This document shows, piece by piece, positions 8,272-16,838 of a stretch of 59,145 nucleotides of DNA. Each line of letters opens with the position of its first letter. Position 1 is the first letter of the stretch. The translations under genes were made by a program, and so were the position numbers. Below the pieces are notes generated by a model. The model saw only the letters and a list, made by a program, of their open reading frames with translations, was not told the DNA's origin and made no database searches. Source of the stretch: Candidatus Kapaibacterium sp. (GTDB lineage Bacteria; Bacteroidota; Ignavibacteria; Kapaibacteriales; UBA2268); NCBI GenBank assembly GCA_026418625.1, contig JAOABA010000014.1, positions 1 through 59,145 of the forward strand, read 5' to 3'.

Positions 8272-9652
8272 CATTTAAGAATCTTGAAGCTGAAAGACCA
8301 GCAACGAGAACTAATAAGTCATCCGGTGAAAAATTACCAATTTCCTTCAAATATTCTGTTAGCTTGTTAATATCATTTTCTGGGAACTGTTCAGGAATCA
8401 AATAGGCATTGCAACCCCAGACAAGTGAATTCATAACTCTTTGAACACCAACATTATCAGTTAGAACAATTATTTTTTCTTGTGGTCTATATTTAGCAAT
8501 ATTCAAGGGTGTATAGCCAGAGCTTGTTAAAGCTACGATGGCTTTTGCATTAATTTGTTTTGAAATGACGCAGGAAGCCCTACCAAGTGCGTCAGAAATA
8601 TAATTTGTGTTTTCGTATTCTTCAATGATTTTGTGATATTTTGATTCAGTAGCTAAAATTATTTTATGCATATAGGTAACGGCTTCAATAGGGTATTTTC
8701 CTATGCTTGTTTCTCCGCTTAACATAACACAATCAGCTCCGTCAATAACAGCATTTGCAACATCACTTGCTTCGGCACGGGTGGGTCTGGGATTTTCAAT
8801 CATTGATTCAAGCATTTGAGTGGCTATTATGACAGGCTTTCCGTGAAAGTTGCAGTGTTTGATGATATCTTTTTGGAGGACAGGAACCTGTTCCGGTGGC
8901 ATTTCAAGACCTAAGTCACCACGGGCAACCATAATCGCGTCTGATTCGTGAATGATATCTTTGATATCTTCTACACCTTCGTAGCGTTCTATTTTTGCGA
9001 TAATAGGGACAGTTTTCTTGAAAAGTTTCATTATTGTTTTAAGTTCGATAACATCACGTTCCGAACGGACAAAGGAAAGAGCAACAGCATCAATTCCATT
9101 TTCGAGACCAAATTTCAAATCTTCGATGTCTTTTTCGCTGAGGGAAGGGGCAGAACTTGAAACGCCGGGAGCAATGATGCCTTTGTTGTCTTTGAGATAT
9201 CCGCCTTTGACAACAATTGTTTCAATATTGTTTTTGGTTACTTTTTCAACATTTAAAATAATATATCCATCATCCAGAAGAATAGTATTTCCAGCTTTAA
9301 CTTCATTAACAAGATTTTTGTAAGAAGTTGAAACAATTTCGGAAGACCCAATGGGTATGTCATCAATTGTAATTGTAAATTTATGGTCTTCAACGAGAAG
9401 GACACTTCCATTTTCAACCTTACCAATTCTTATTTTTGGACCCTGTAAGTCCTGAATAATAGCTATTTCTTTATCGGTTTTTTTTGATGCGGTTCTAATA
9501 TTGTTAATATATTGTTTGTGCAGTTCGTGACTCCCGTGAGAGAAATTCAACCTTGCAGCGTCCATTCCACTCTCAATTAAATGAGTTAATTTATTAATTT
9601 CGAAGCTTGATGGACCAATAGTGCAAATTATTTTTGTTTTTCTTTCCAACAT
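8222..9652 (-). CDS. pyk: pyruvate kinase with an altered C-terminus
   Basis: The 476-residue protein converts phosphoenolpyruvate and ADP to pyruvate and ATP. It shows RKTKIICTIGPSS and ARLNFSHGSH at the N-terminus, the catalytic-lysine region IIAKIERYEGVEDI, the metal/PEP site MVARGDLGLEM and IATQMLESM. The small B domain and the C-terminal regulatory domain are both present. The last residues (KTSLKL) are created by a 29-base tandem duplication at the 3' end. Without the second copy the protein would end in VIKIE. The enzyme core is unaffected. The gene stands alone between a lipoprotein and a methyltransferase. Confidence 0.96.
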   Translation of the reverse strand: MLERKTKIICTIGPSSFEINKLTHLIESGMDAARLNFSHGSHELHKQYINNIRTASKKTDKEIAIIQDLQGPKIRIGKVENGSVLLVEDHKFTITIDDIPIGSSEIVSTSYKNLVNEVKAGNTILLDDGYIILNVEKVTKNNIETIVVKGGYLKDNKGIIAPGVSSSAPSLSEKDIEDLKFGLENGIDAVALSFVRSERDVIELKTIMKLFKKTVPIIAKIERYEGVEDIKDIIHESDAIMVARGDLGLEMPPEQVPVLQKDIIKHCNFHGKPVIIATQMLESMIENPRPTRAEASDVANAVIDGADCVMLSGETSIGKYPIEAVTYMHKIILATESKYHKIIEEYENTNYISDALGRASCVISKQINAKAIVALTSSGYTPLNIAKYRPQEKIIVLTDNVGVQRVMNSLVWGCNAYLIPEQFPENDINKLTEYLKEIGNFSPDDLLVLVAGLSASRFLNENIIKVIKIEKTSLKL

Positions 9653-9828
9653 ATAAATTAACCCTAACTCTCAATTTTAAAAATTTACAATTAGTTAAAC
9701 ACAATTTATAAAATATGCACACATATTTCGAAAAAAATAACGATATTAGAATTTGTGAATGTTAAATAATAAAATATTAAAATTAAGTTAAGCTCAATTA
9801 ATTTTTTGCTTGGTAGAATAAATTCTAA

Positions 9829-10506
9829 ATGAGAAAGAATAAAGAAATAGCAAGTGGAGAAAAATATTATAAAAACAAAGGGAAGGTTTATTATAGTTAT
9901 GTGCGGTATGATGTGCTGAAGATGATACCTGAGGGTGTGAAGATTATTCTTGATATTGGTTGCGGAGAGGGTTACACAAGTGCCGAAGCAAAAAGGAAGC
10001 TCGGGGCATCAGTTGCTGTGGGTGTTGAGCCATACTTACCAGCGGCAAAAATTGCCCAGAAAAATCTTGATAGGGTTCTAACCTCTGATATAGAAGTTCT
10101 TGACCTTGATTATCCAGAAGGCTATTTTGATTGCATTATTTGTGCAGATGTTCTTGAGCATACAAGAGACCCTTGGACAGTTCTGAGGAAATTATATTAT
10201 TACCTAAGCGAAGATGGTTATATTGTTGCAAGTATTCCAAACATTCAGAATTATTTAGTAATTAAAAATTTGCTCACAGGAAAATTTGATTACGAAGAGT
10301 CCGGAATCCTTGACAAAACCCATTTGAGATTTTTCACAATTAATACTATTAAGAAAATGTTTGAGGAAACAGGATATGAAATTATTAAAACTGATTATAA
10401 TTTAAATTCAGGGTGGAAGCTGAATCTATTGAATAAAATTGTATTTGGAAAGCTTACTCCTTTCTCAGTTTTTCAATATTTAATACTTGCAAGAAAAAAG
10501 TTTTAA
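9829..10506 (+). CDS. class I SAM-dependent methyltransferase
   Basis: The 225-residue protein has the Rossmann-like methyltransferase fold. Motif I is IILDIGCGEGYTS near residues 40-52. The acidic residue after strand 2 is in VGVEPYLP. Motif IV-like is CADVLEHTRDPW near 105-116. The sequence ILDKTHLRFFT is typical of methyltransferases linked to cell-surface glycan genes (Methyltransf_11/23 type). The substrate is unknown. It stands alone, facing a GNAT gene, so the context gives no further clue. Confidence 0.85.
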   Translation: MRKNKEIASGEKYYKNKGKVYYSYVRYDVLKMIPEGVKIILDIGCGEGYTSAEAKRKLGASVAVGVEPYLPAAKIAQKNLDRVLTSDIEVLDLDYPEGYFDCIICADVLEHTRDPWTVLRKLYYYLSEDGYIVASIPNIQNYLVIKNLLTGKFDYEESGILDKTHLRFFTINTIKKMFEETGYEIIKTDYNLNSGWKLNLLNKIVFGKLTPFSVFQYLILARKKF

Positions 10507-10531
10507 ATTCATTATAAATTATTTGAAAAAC

Positions 10532-10996
10532 TTAGTTTTTTTCTTCAAACAAAATATAATTTGACTCCGTCATTCCAAGCTTTTTATAGACTTCTATGGC
10601 ATTTTGATTATCTTTGTCAACATAAAGCCTGAACCCCCTAACTCGTGAGTCACTTTTAGCAAGTGTTTTAACAAATTCATATAGAGCTTTATAAATACCT
10701 CTTTTTCTCATTTCGGGAATGACATAAACACTTTGAATCCACCAGAACAAGCCATCACGCCAATCGGTCCATTCATAGGTTATCATTAATGTTCCAACAG
10801 GTTTATTATCAATTTCAGCAATCAGATAGAAACCAAGCTCGGTTTGAAGCATAAGATTTTTAATTCCCGAAAGCACATTTTGGAAATCGAGATCAATACC
10901 TTCGGATTCGAATGCCATTGCTTTATTAAATTCAGCCAAAGTTTTTGCGTCGTCTAATCTTCCGAATCTGACAATTAAATTTTCAATTTTAGACAT
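10532..10996 (-). CDS. GNAT-family N-acetyltransferase
   Basis: The 154-residue protein has the GNAT pattern. An N-terminal RFGRLDDAKTLAEF segment, then GFYLIAEIDNKPVGTLMI (strand 4) and YVIPEMRKRGIYKALYEF, where the R/Q-x-x-G-x-G/A acetyl-CoA loop is RKRGIY. It ends with LYVDKDNQNAIEVYKKLGM. The frame is open further upstream, but ATG at 10994-10996 gives the usual family length, and the longer start would run into the divergent thioesterase. The acceptor substrate cannot be predicted. Confidence 0.85.
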   Translation of the reverse strand: MSKIENLIVRFGRLDDAKTLAEFNKAMAFESEGIDLDFQNVLSGIKNLMLQTELGFYLIAEIDNKPVGTLMITYEWTDWRDGLFWWIQSVYVIPEMRKRGIYKALYEFVKTLAKSDSRVRGFRLYVDKDNQNAIEVYKKLGMTESNYILFEEKN

Positions 10997-11063
10997 AAAA
11001 AAATTGGAAATAATCTTAAAAAACCTAATATTGTAAATCTGTAAAATATAAATTACAAATATA

Positions 11064-11474
11064 ATGAGTATTTTAACTTTAGAAACAAGTATAAGAGTCA
11101 GATATGCTGACACAGACAAGATGGGAGTTGTTTATAATAGTGTCTATCTGGTTTATTTTGAGGTTGGCAGAACAGAACTAATGAGAGCAAATAATCTGCC
11201 ATATACTGAATTTGAAAAGGCTGGATACCATCTTCCTTTGATAGAAGCCAAAGTAACATACAAAAAGGCAGCATATTACGATGATTTGCTTATTATTAAT
11301 GCAAGGCTTGATACGGAAAAGATTACTGCGAGATTGCAATTTGATTATAAAATTGAAAGAGATGGGGAATTGATTGCCGAAGGTTACACAATTCATTCAT
11401 TTATGAATTCAACAACAAAGAGGGCTGTTAAACCACCTGAGATATTCCTAAGAGCATTAGGTTTAAATAATTAG
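11064..11474 (+). CDS. acyl-CoA thioesterase, YbgC/FadM type (4HBT hot-dog fold)
   Basis: The 136-residue protein shows the 4-hydroxybenzoyl-CoA thioesterase signature: RVRYADTDKMGVVYNSVYLVYFEVGR split over residues 11-36, with catalytic Asp in DTDKMG. The long helix region MRANNLPYTEFEKAG follows. Enzymes of this type hydrolyse short- or long-chain acyl-CoA. In many bacteria ybgC lies next to tol-pal, but that is not so here: it is divergent from a GNAT gene and followed by a PorV/PorQ-like gene. Length fits the family. Confidence 0.9.
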   Translation: MSILTLETSIRVRYADTDKMGVVYNSVYLVYFEVGRTELMRANNLPYTEFEKAGYHLPLIEAKVTYKKAAYYDDLLIINARLDTEKITARLQFDYKIERDGELIAEGYTIHSFMNSTTKRAVKPPEIFLRALGLNN

Positions 11475-11530
11475 CAATATTAATCATAATTAACCGTTTT
11501 TTGATTACATTTTGTTATTATGGATAAAGA

Positions 11531-12475
11531 ATGCCATTAATAAAAAAGTTAATTTTAATATTATTGCTATTATCATTAGAAGGAGGTCATCTTGGAGCGG
11601 TGAACACTCCTTTTCAATTTTTAAGGTTCAATTCTAATGCAAGGGCAGCTGGTATCGCAGGATGTTTTGAAGCTATGCCAAATGACCCGGGAGCAATATT
11701 TTTCAATCCTGCAGCAATTTCAACAGTTAATGAAAAGCATTTCTCTGCAACTTTTTTGAAACACGTTCTTGATATTAATTCTGGTAATGTGGTGTATGTA
11801 AGGAAATTTGAGGATATAGGAACATTTGGGGCTTCAGTATCTTTCACAAATTATGGTTCTTTTGTGAGGTCTGACAGATATGGAGCACAAATGGGAACCT
11901 ATGGAGCTAATGATATTGTGATTGCTGCCACCTATTCTAACCAGTTGGACACTAATCTTTATTATGGTATAAGTTTAAAATATTTATATAACAATATTGA
12001 CAAATATAATTCATCATCTCTTGCATTTGATGCCGGATTAATTTATCAAATACCTGACAGTAGAACAAATGTTGGACTATCTGTTCTTCACGCTGGAGCC
12101 CAATTATCGAAGTTCGTTGATTATTATGAGCCTCTTCCTTTGGATGTTAGATTGGGAATTAATAACAGATTACGTGGATTGCCTTTACTTGTAAACCTTA
12201 GTATTCATCATCTTGCTGACCAAACCGAAAATTTCTTTGATAAATTTTTGAATTTTTCAATTGGAGGAGAATTTTACTTTGGTGAGTATGTTCAGGCAAG
12301 GCTCGGATATGATAATCAAATCAGGCGAAAAGCGGCACCGCAGAATGACAAGCAGTTTACAGGGCTATCTGCAGGTGTTGGAATTAAGACAAGTTCAGTA
12401 AACGTAGATTATGCTATAGCACAATACGGTTATAACACTTTTCTTCATAGAATTGGTATTAATTTGGATTTTTAA
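11531..12475 (+). CDS. PorV/PorQ-family outer-membrane beta-barrel protein
   Basis: The 314 residues start with a signal peptide (basic MPLIKK then a Leu/Ile-rich core, cleaved near residue 23). The mature part opens with FQFLRFNSNARAAGIAGCFEAMPNDPGAIFFNPAA, described here by its conserved elements: the N-x-R-x-x-G-x-x-G start and the FNPA box of the PorV/PorQ/UPF0164 family. Alternating strands run to the end, as expected for a 14-strand FadL-like barrel. PorV and PorQ shuttle type IX secretion substrates. This copy is the closer match to PorQ in size (about 310-340), but the assignment between PorQ and unnamed paralogues is uncertain. Confidence 0.75.
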   Translation: MPLIKKLILILLLLSLEGGHLGAVNTPFQFLRFNSNARAAGIAGCFEAMPNDPGAIFFNPAAISTVNEKHFSATFLKHVLDINSGNVVYVRKFEDIGTFGASVSFTNYGSFVRSDRYGAQMGTYGANDIVIAATYSNQLDTNLYYGISLKYLYNNIDKYNSSSLAFDAGLIYQIPDSRTNVGLSVLHAGAQLSKFVDYYEPLPLDVRLGINNRLRGLPLLVNLSIHHLADQTENFFDKFLNFSIGGEFYFGEYVQARLGYDNQIRRKAAPQNDKQFTGLSAGVGIKTSSVNVDYAIAQYGYNTFLHRIGINLDF

Positions 12476-12494
12476 TTTTAGAAAGATATTTTTG
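12463..12494 (+). promoter_or_regulatory. possible Bacteroidota-type promoter for the exported protein gene
   Basis: TTTG at 12463-12466 and TATTTTTG at 12487-12494 are 20 bases apart, close to the TTTG-N19-TAnnTTTG pattern. The -7 box is 34 bases before the ATG at 12529. The -33 box lies in the end of the upstream gene. In AT-rich DNA such matches also arise by chance. Confidence 0.35.
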
Positions 12495-12528
12495 TGTGTT
12501 TTTTTATTAACAAAATGGAGTTATTTTT

Positions 12529-12948
12529 ATGAAATTTAAGGGTTTAATTCTGATAATCTTATCAATAATTTTAACAACAAATATTTTTGCACAGCAAAAT
12601 CAACCCAATTTACAAGATCCCCAAAGACAGATTATTTTAAAACCAACGGTTGTAGTGGACGACCTTGCTTTTGCTTTTACAACATTAGGTAATGTTGAAA
12701 TAGTTGGCAATGAAGTAGAGTCATTTCTTGCCTGTAAAGTTATGTTAGAAGGGTTTATCAAGACAGCTCAGACAACAAACAAAAAGCCGGGTGATACAAT
12801 GGTAGTCGAAATGCCATTGCTTACTGCTCAAAATTTGCTTAATCTTCTTAGTCGTGCAAGGATAACTGGAGCACAGGCAGAGCAATATAAGCGATTTGTT
12901 GATGCTGTAGTAGAATCTGGCAAGAATTTAAGAAATCAAACAAAGTAA
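12529..12948 (+). CDS. hypothetical exported protein
   Basis: The product has 139 residues with a clear signal peptide (MKFKG, hydrophobic core, cleavage after FA near residue 21). The mature part begins with a Gln/Asn/Pro-rich stretch. It continues with VVDDLAFAFTTLGNVEIVGNEV and a helical half ending in a Lys-rich tail. I recognise no family. It follows the PorV/PorQ-like gene by 53 bases and is closed by a terminator, so it may share its role in the envelope, but nothing more can be said. Confidence 0.55.
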   Translation: MKFKGLILIILSIILTTNIFAQQNQPNLQDPQRQIILKPTVVVDDLAFAFTTLGNVEIVGNEVESFLACKVMLEGFIKTAQTTNKKPGDTMVVEMPLLTAQNLLNLLSRARITGAQAEQYKRFVDAVVESGKNLRNQTK

Positions 12949-12974
12949 AAATTTCAACAAATTGATTAATTAAT

Positions 12975-13006
12975 AAGGCTGCAATATTGACGCAGCCTTT
13001 TATTTT
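12975..13006 (+). terminator. Rho-independent terminator
   Basis: AAGGCTGC at 12975-12982 pairs perfectly with GCAGCCTT at 12992-12999 around a 9-base loop, and is followed by TTATTTTT. It closes the PorV/PorQ-like / exported-protein unit just ahead of the MFS gene. Confidence 0.85.
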
Positions 13007-13027
13007 TGCAAAATCACTGAACAGACT

Positions 13028-14254
13028 TTGAAAAAAAGTAAAACATTATTTACAATTTTTATTACAGTCTTTCTCGACCTGTTGGGAGTGGGTTTGATAA
13101 TACCCATCCTTGCTCCATTACTATTAGGCAAAAATAGTGGGATTTTTAGTGAAACGACAAGTTTAACAACACGAACGATTGTGTTCGGTTTGCTGATGGC
13201 AACTTATTCCATATCTCAGTTTTTTAGTTCACCAATATTAGGTTCGCTATCAGACAAATATGGGCGTAGGAAATTGATGATTTTTTCTTTAATTGTAACA
13301 ATTTTTGGTTATTTAATTTTTACTCTTGGAATTCACTATAAAAGCCTGATTTTACTTTTTATTGGTAGGATAATACCGGGTTTATCTTCAGGAAATATAA
13401 CGATTGCATATTCTTCATTGGCTGATGTAAGCACACCAGCAGAGAAAACAAAGAATTTTGGCTTGGTTGGAATGGCTTTTGGTTTAGGCTTTGTTATTGG
13501 ACCTTTTATTGGAGGACATTTAGCGAATGATAATGTATTTCATCTTTTTAGTTTTGAAACACCTTTTGTTTTTGCAATAATTTTATCATTACTTAACCTT
13601 TATTTGGTATATCGCAACTTTCCAGAAACTTTGAAGGAAAGGAAAGATGAGCAAATTACCATTTTAAAAGGGATAAAAAACATAATTTTAGCTTTCTCAT
13701 CAAAAAGAACAAGAAGATTAAATTTTGTGATTTTTATCAATACCCTTGGATTTGCCTTTTTCACTCAGTTTTTTCTTGTAATTTTAGTAGAGAAATTTAA
13801 TTTCAGGCAAGAAAATATAGGCTCTCTATATGGTTTTATGGGCTTATGCGTAGCTTTATCACAAGGTTTGATAATTCGCCCATTATCCAAAAGACTACGC
13901 CCCGAAAAGATTGCAATCTTCACACTTCCTTTATTATCAATATCACTTTTTTTGCTTTATTTTCCAAAAGAAGCTATATTGCTGTATCTAATTATACCAT
14001 TTATAGCATTTGCACAGTCAAGTTCAAATTTATCACTGACGGCGACATCTTCGAATCTTGCTAAAGAGAATGAGCAGGGTGAAAAGCTTGGAGTAACATT
14101 ATCAATGAATTTTCTTGCGCAATCGCTTCCGCCTTTATTTGGTGGAGCAATTGTTGCAAAATTCATTTATTTTCCCGTTTATGCTGCCTCAACTCTTGTT
14201 TTTCTTGCATGGTTATTATTTATACCCTTTTTTATCAGGAACTTGAAGAAATAG
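13028..14254 (+). CDS. MFS transporter, TetA-like drug exporter family
   Basis: The 408-residue protein has about 12 hydrophobic segments. The loop 2-3 motif LGSLSDKYGRRKLMIF is the major-facilitator signature. The N-terminal FLDLLGVGLIIPILAPLL is typical of DHA1-type (TetA/Bcr-like) proton antiporters. GFVIGPFIGGHLA in TM5 is the antiporter motif C. Such proteins export drugs or small metabolites, but the substrate is not predictable. The start is TTG at 13028, the only one giving the complete TM1. A terminator precedes it, so it should have its own promoter. Confidence 0.85.
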   Translation: MKKSKTLFTIFITVFLDLLGVGLIIPILAPLLLGKNSGIFSETTSLTTRTIVFGLLMATYSISQFFSSPILGSLSDKYGRRKLMIFSLIVTIFGYLIFTLGIHYKSLILLFIGRIIPGLSSGNITIAYSSLADVSTPAEKTKNFGLVGMAFGLGFVIGPFIGGHLANDNVFHLFSFETPFVFAIILSLLNLYLVYRNFPETLKERKDEQITILKGIKNIILAFSSKRTRRLNFVIFINTLGFAFFTQFFLVILVEKFNFRQENIGSLYGFMGLCVALSQGLIIRPLSKRLRPEKIAIFTLPLLSISLFLLYFPKEAILLYLIIPFIAFAQSSSNLSLTATSSNLAKENEQGEKLGVTLSMNFLAQSLPPLFGGAIVAKFIYFPVYAASTLVFLAWLLFIPFFIRNLKK

Positions 14255-14365
14255 CGGATTATTCTATTAGTATAAAATTTTCAGTTTTGATTTTTCAACA
14301 CCTAATAAATCAGGCATAATAAAATATCATAGATTAATTTTCATTTTAAGCATCAAAAAAATTTA

Positions 14366-14680
14366 TTATTTTATTCTTATGCCTGTCTCAATAATTTCTT
14401 TTACGAATAGATTACTTGCATCGAATTCTTCAGGTATGAAGGTTATTGGGGAAATTAAAACATCTATATCCCATCTTAATTTTCTTATCTTTTCCCTATC
14501 GTAGTATTTGTTGCCAGAAAAATCTGCTGAAACAAGAGCTATATCTATATCACTATATTCTTTAGCAGAATTATGAATTTGAGAGCCAAAAAGATAAGCC
14601 TTCTGAATTTTAATATTATTTTGCTCTATTTTATCAATGTATTTTATTAGTTTCTTGATTATATTTTCGATTTTATCCAT
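14366..14680 (-). CDS. MNT-type minimal nucleotidyltransferase (antitoxin of HEPN/MNT pair)
   Basis: The 104-residue protein has the pol-beta nucleotidyltransferase core: FGSQIHNSAKEYSDIDIAL, i.e. GS followed by DxD, with a further acidic residue in RWDIDVLI. In characterised MntA/HepT modules this enzyme AMPylates the HEPN RNase and silences it. It overlaps the end of the HEPN gene by 22 bases, with HEPN first. The gene pair lies between the MFS exporter and rsmH. Confidence 0.85.
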   Translation of the reverse strand: MDKIENIIKKLIKYIDKIEQNNIKIQKAYLFGSQIHNSAKEYSDIDIALVSADFSGNKYYDREKIRKLRWDIDVLISPITFIPEEFDASNLFVKEIIETGIRIK

Positions 14681-15045
14681 TTAAAAAATTCCTTAGATTC
14701 ATTGAAAAATGAATTTGTAAAATCCTTAGAACAGGTTTTATAGATTTCCATTTTATAATCAGGGTATCTTGCTTCCATTTGAAAAAAATTTAGACGATCC
14801 AGAAAATCTATTTGTTCATTATTTAATTGAATACCCGATTTTGATGATAGATAAAGCAGATCGTGAGTTTTTGGTGGATTCTTTAAGTTGTTTTTTAAAT
14901 AATGTGCTTTAAGAATTTTTTCAATCATTAAATGACACATATAAAGACACATAACATATTTTTTATTAGATAATAATATTTCAGCAGTTGATAAATCCTC
15001 ATCTGATAACTTGATCCAATAATCTATTTGTTCCTGAATTGTCAT
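14659..15045 (-). CDS. HEPN-domain protein (putative RNase toxin of HEPN/MNT pair)
   Basis: The 128-residue protein is a four-helix HEPN domain of the PF05168 type: WIKLSDEDLSTAEILL at the start and YMCHLMIEKILKAHYL in the middle. The expected R-x(4-6)-H catalytic motif of classical HEPN RNases is not obvious: a PPKTHDLL segment is present, but no Arg precedes that His at the right distance. Activity is therefore uncertain. ATG at 15045 is preferred to the TTG two codons earlier. It is translationally coupled to the MNT gene downstream. Confidence 0.8.
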   Translation of the reverse strand: MTIQEQIDYWIKLSDEDLSTAEILLSNKKYVMCLYMCHLMIEKILKAHYLKNNLKNPPKTHDLLYLSSKSGIQLNNEQIDFLDRLNFFQMEARYPDYKMEIYKTCSKDFTNSFFNESKEFFKWIKSKI

Positions 15046-15156
15046 AACCAAAATTAATAAAATTCAATCTAAATGTCAAATTATCTAAATTTTAAGATAT
15101 TTTAAAATGAAAAGATGATTTAGAATGTAATTTTAAGAATAAAATTTATTAGTAAA

Positions 15157-16131
15157 TTATCTGACACATTCAGCAGCTCTTAGCTTGGCACTTCTGGAAC
15201 GTGGGTTTTGTTGTTGTTCTTTGAAACTGGGTTCAATTGGTTTCGGAGTAAGAGTTTTGAGTTTGGGTATCGGGTCTCCAAGAATGATTTCAGTAGATTT
15301 TTTTTCTTTTTCCTTGTAAGCATTTTCTTTAAAGAAATTCTTAACAATTCTATCTTCAAGTGAATGATAGGATATAACAACTATTCTACCCCTATTTTTT
15401 AGGAGTTTCAAGGAATTTTCGAGCATTTTTGATAGTTCTTCCAATTCCCGATTGACAGCAATACGCAAAGCCTGAAAGACACGAGTAAGCGATTTTTTAA
15501 GAATTTTTTCAGGGACTGATTGTTCGATTGCGAATTTTAGGTCGAAAGTTGTTTTAATAGGTGAAACGCGACGGTTGGTAATAATCCGTCGCGCTATCAC
15601 CCGAGCGAAAGGTTCTTCACCGTAGTCCCTAAAAATTTTCTCGAGTTCATTCTCGGAGTAATTGTTCAAGATTGCTTCAGCGCTCTCAATCCCTCCCTCG
15701 AATCGCATATCAATAGGTGCATCAAACCTGAAACTGAAGCCTTTTTCAGCAAAATCAAACTGCCGAGAAGAAACACCAAGGTCAAGGAGAATTCCTGAAA
15801 CTTTACCAAAAATCTCCGTTATGCTGCCTGCCTTGTTGTAACTGTCATTATGCAGAACGAGTCTTGTTCCCCCCAGAATTTCGAGCTCGTCCTTAAACCG
15901 CTTTTTGCAATAACCTATCGCTTCCGGATCCTTGTCAAAAGCAAGTAATTTCCCCCCTTTACCAAGCTTTTCAAGGATTGCTGCTGCATGCCCGCCCCCG
16001 CCAAGGGTGCCATCAATGTAAATTCCTTCCTTATCCGTAAATAACAGTTTAATTGATTCTTCTAAAAGAACCGAAGTGTGGTAATCAGTAGCAGAGCCAG
16101 ATTTCGATATTCCAGATTTAGTTTGCTCCAT
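15157..16131 (-). CDS. rsmH: 16S rRNA (cytosine-1402-N4)-methyltransferase
   Basis: The 324-residue enzyme methylates N4 of C1402 in 16S rRNA. It shows the N-terminal HTSVLLEESIKLL, the SAM motif YIDGTLGGGGHAAAIL, and later GILLDLGVSSRQFD and FRFDAPIDMRF. The C-terminal part has RIVVISYHSLEDRIVKNFF and the family ending PRSRSAKLRAAE. ATG at 16131 overlaps the end of mraZ by 14 bases, so the two are translationally coupled. In most bacteria ftsL, ftsI and mur genes follow. Here an HEPN/MNT pair follows instead. Confidence 0.96.
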   Translation of the reverse strand: MEQTKSGISKSGSATDYHTSVLLEESIKLLFTDKEGIYIDGTLGGGGHAAAILEKLGKGGKLLAFDKDPEAIGYCKKRFKDELEILGGTRLVLHNDSYNKAGSITEIFGKVSGILLDLGVSSRQFDFAEKGFSFRFDAPIDMRFEGGIESAEAILNNYSENELEKIFRDYGEEPFARVIARRIITNRRVSPIKTTFDLKFAIEQSVPEKILKKSLTRVFQALRIAVNRELEELSKMLENSLKLLKNRGRIVVISYHSLEDRIVKNFFKENAYKEKEKKSTEIILGDPIPKLKTLTPKPIEPSFKEQQQNPRSRSAKLRAAECVR

Positions 16132-16603
16132 CAATTTGTGGCATATTTTTTTGATTCATAACTCTTGCTGCGACTACCTCATAAGGTTCTTTTTTACGAC
16201 TATACTGATCGAAGTAAATCGTTGGGTTCCACAATTCAATATGATCAATTTTTCCCAAAATAAAAGCTTTGTTACTAACCTCAATATCAATTTCAGCTAA
16301 TTCCCAAATCCGCTTAGGAACCATTATTCTTTGCTGAGAATCAAGCTTTACTTCGAAAGCATACATTAACATAGTCGAGATAATATAATCATTATCTTCA
16401 TCAAACTGATTTTTGCTCATCAGAATTTTCTGAAACTTAGCCCATTCATCAAGAGGATAAGCCCAAATACATTTCTTGAAACCTTTTGTTAGAATAAAAG
16501 TGTCTTTGGCTTCAGGGGTCATTTCTTTCCTCATCCAATAAGGAATACTGACTCTACCTTTTGAGTCAATAGAATATGTCTCACTTCCCTGAAAAAAACC
16601 CAT
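16118..16603 (-). CDS. mraZ: transcriptional regulator MraZ
   Basis: The 161-residue protein has two SpoVT-AbrB-like halves, each with the MraZ signature: SIDSKGRVSIP at about 13-23 and LDSQQRIMVPKRIWELA at about 90-106. MraZ forms a ring and binds tandem TGGG-type repeats upstream of its own gene, repressing the dcw operon. Such repeats are present 29-72 bases before this start. Length is at the upper end of the family (about 140-165). Confidence 0.95.
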   Translation of the reverse strand: MGFFQGSETYSIDSKGRVSIPYWMRKEMTPEAKDTFILTKGFKKCIWAYPLDEWAKFQKILMSKNQFDEDNDYIISTMLMYAFEVKLDSQQRIMVPKRIWELAEIDIEVSNKAFILGKIDHIELWNPTIYFDQYSRKKEPYEVVAARVMNQKNMPQIDGAN

Positions 16604-16631
16604 AATTAGTAAATTTTGAAAATTAATTTAA

Positions 16632-16675
16632 CACTTTTACCCACTTTTTATCACTTTTACCCTCTTTTACCCACC
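16632..16675 (-). promoter_or_regulatory. MraZ operator: four 10-bp repeats upstream of mraZ
   Basis: On the minus strand the sequence reads as consecutive 10-base units GTGGGTAAAA, GAGGGTAAAA, GTGATAAAAA and GTGGGTAAAA, then GTG. MraZ binds TGGG-N6-TGGG arrays with exactly this 10-base period. Two units are perfect, one has a single change and one is degenerate. The array ends 29 bases before the mraZ ATG, the usual position of the autoregulatory site. Confidence 0.85.
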
Positions 16676-16823
16676 TAATTTAAATAATTTATAATTAATT
16701 GTCAAATTTTTTTTCAAAAAAAGTTTTCAACAGCATTTTTTTAGATATATGATATGTATTAATTGTTATTTGACATTGAGTTCAAAATGTAGATAATATG
16801 TTTAAATAAGCTTTAAGCAAAAG

Positions 16824-16838
16824 GTGGGGAAATGTGGG
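16824..16838 (+). promoter_or_regulatory. candidate second MraZ-type box facing the LCP gene
   Basis: GTGGG at 16824-16828 and again at 16834-16838 are exactly 10 bases apart on the plus strand, matching the spacing of the operator 150 bases away. It points toward the LCP-family gene at 17141. Only two units are present and the distance to that gene is about 300 bases, so it may be fortuitous. Confidence 0.3.

Noticed and set aside
11581-11602. AGGAGG followed by an in-frame GTG inside the PorV/PorQ-like gene
   Set aside because: Starting at this GTG would remove the signal peptide. The ATG at 11531 gives a complete exported barrel protein.
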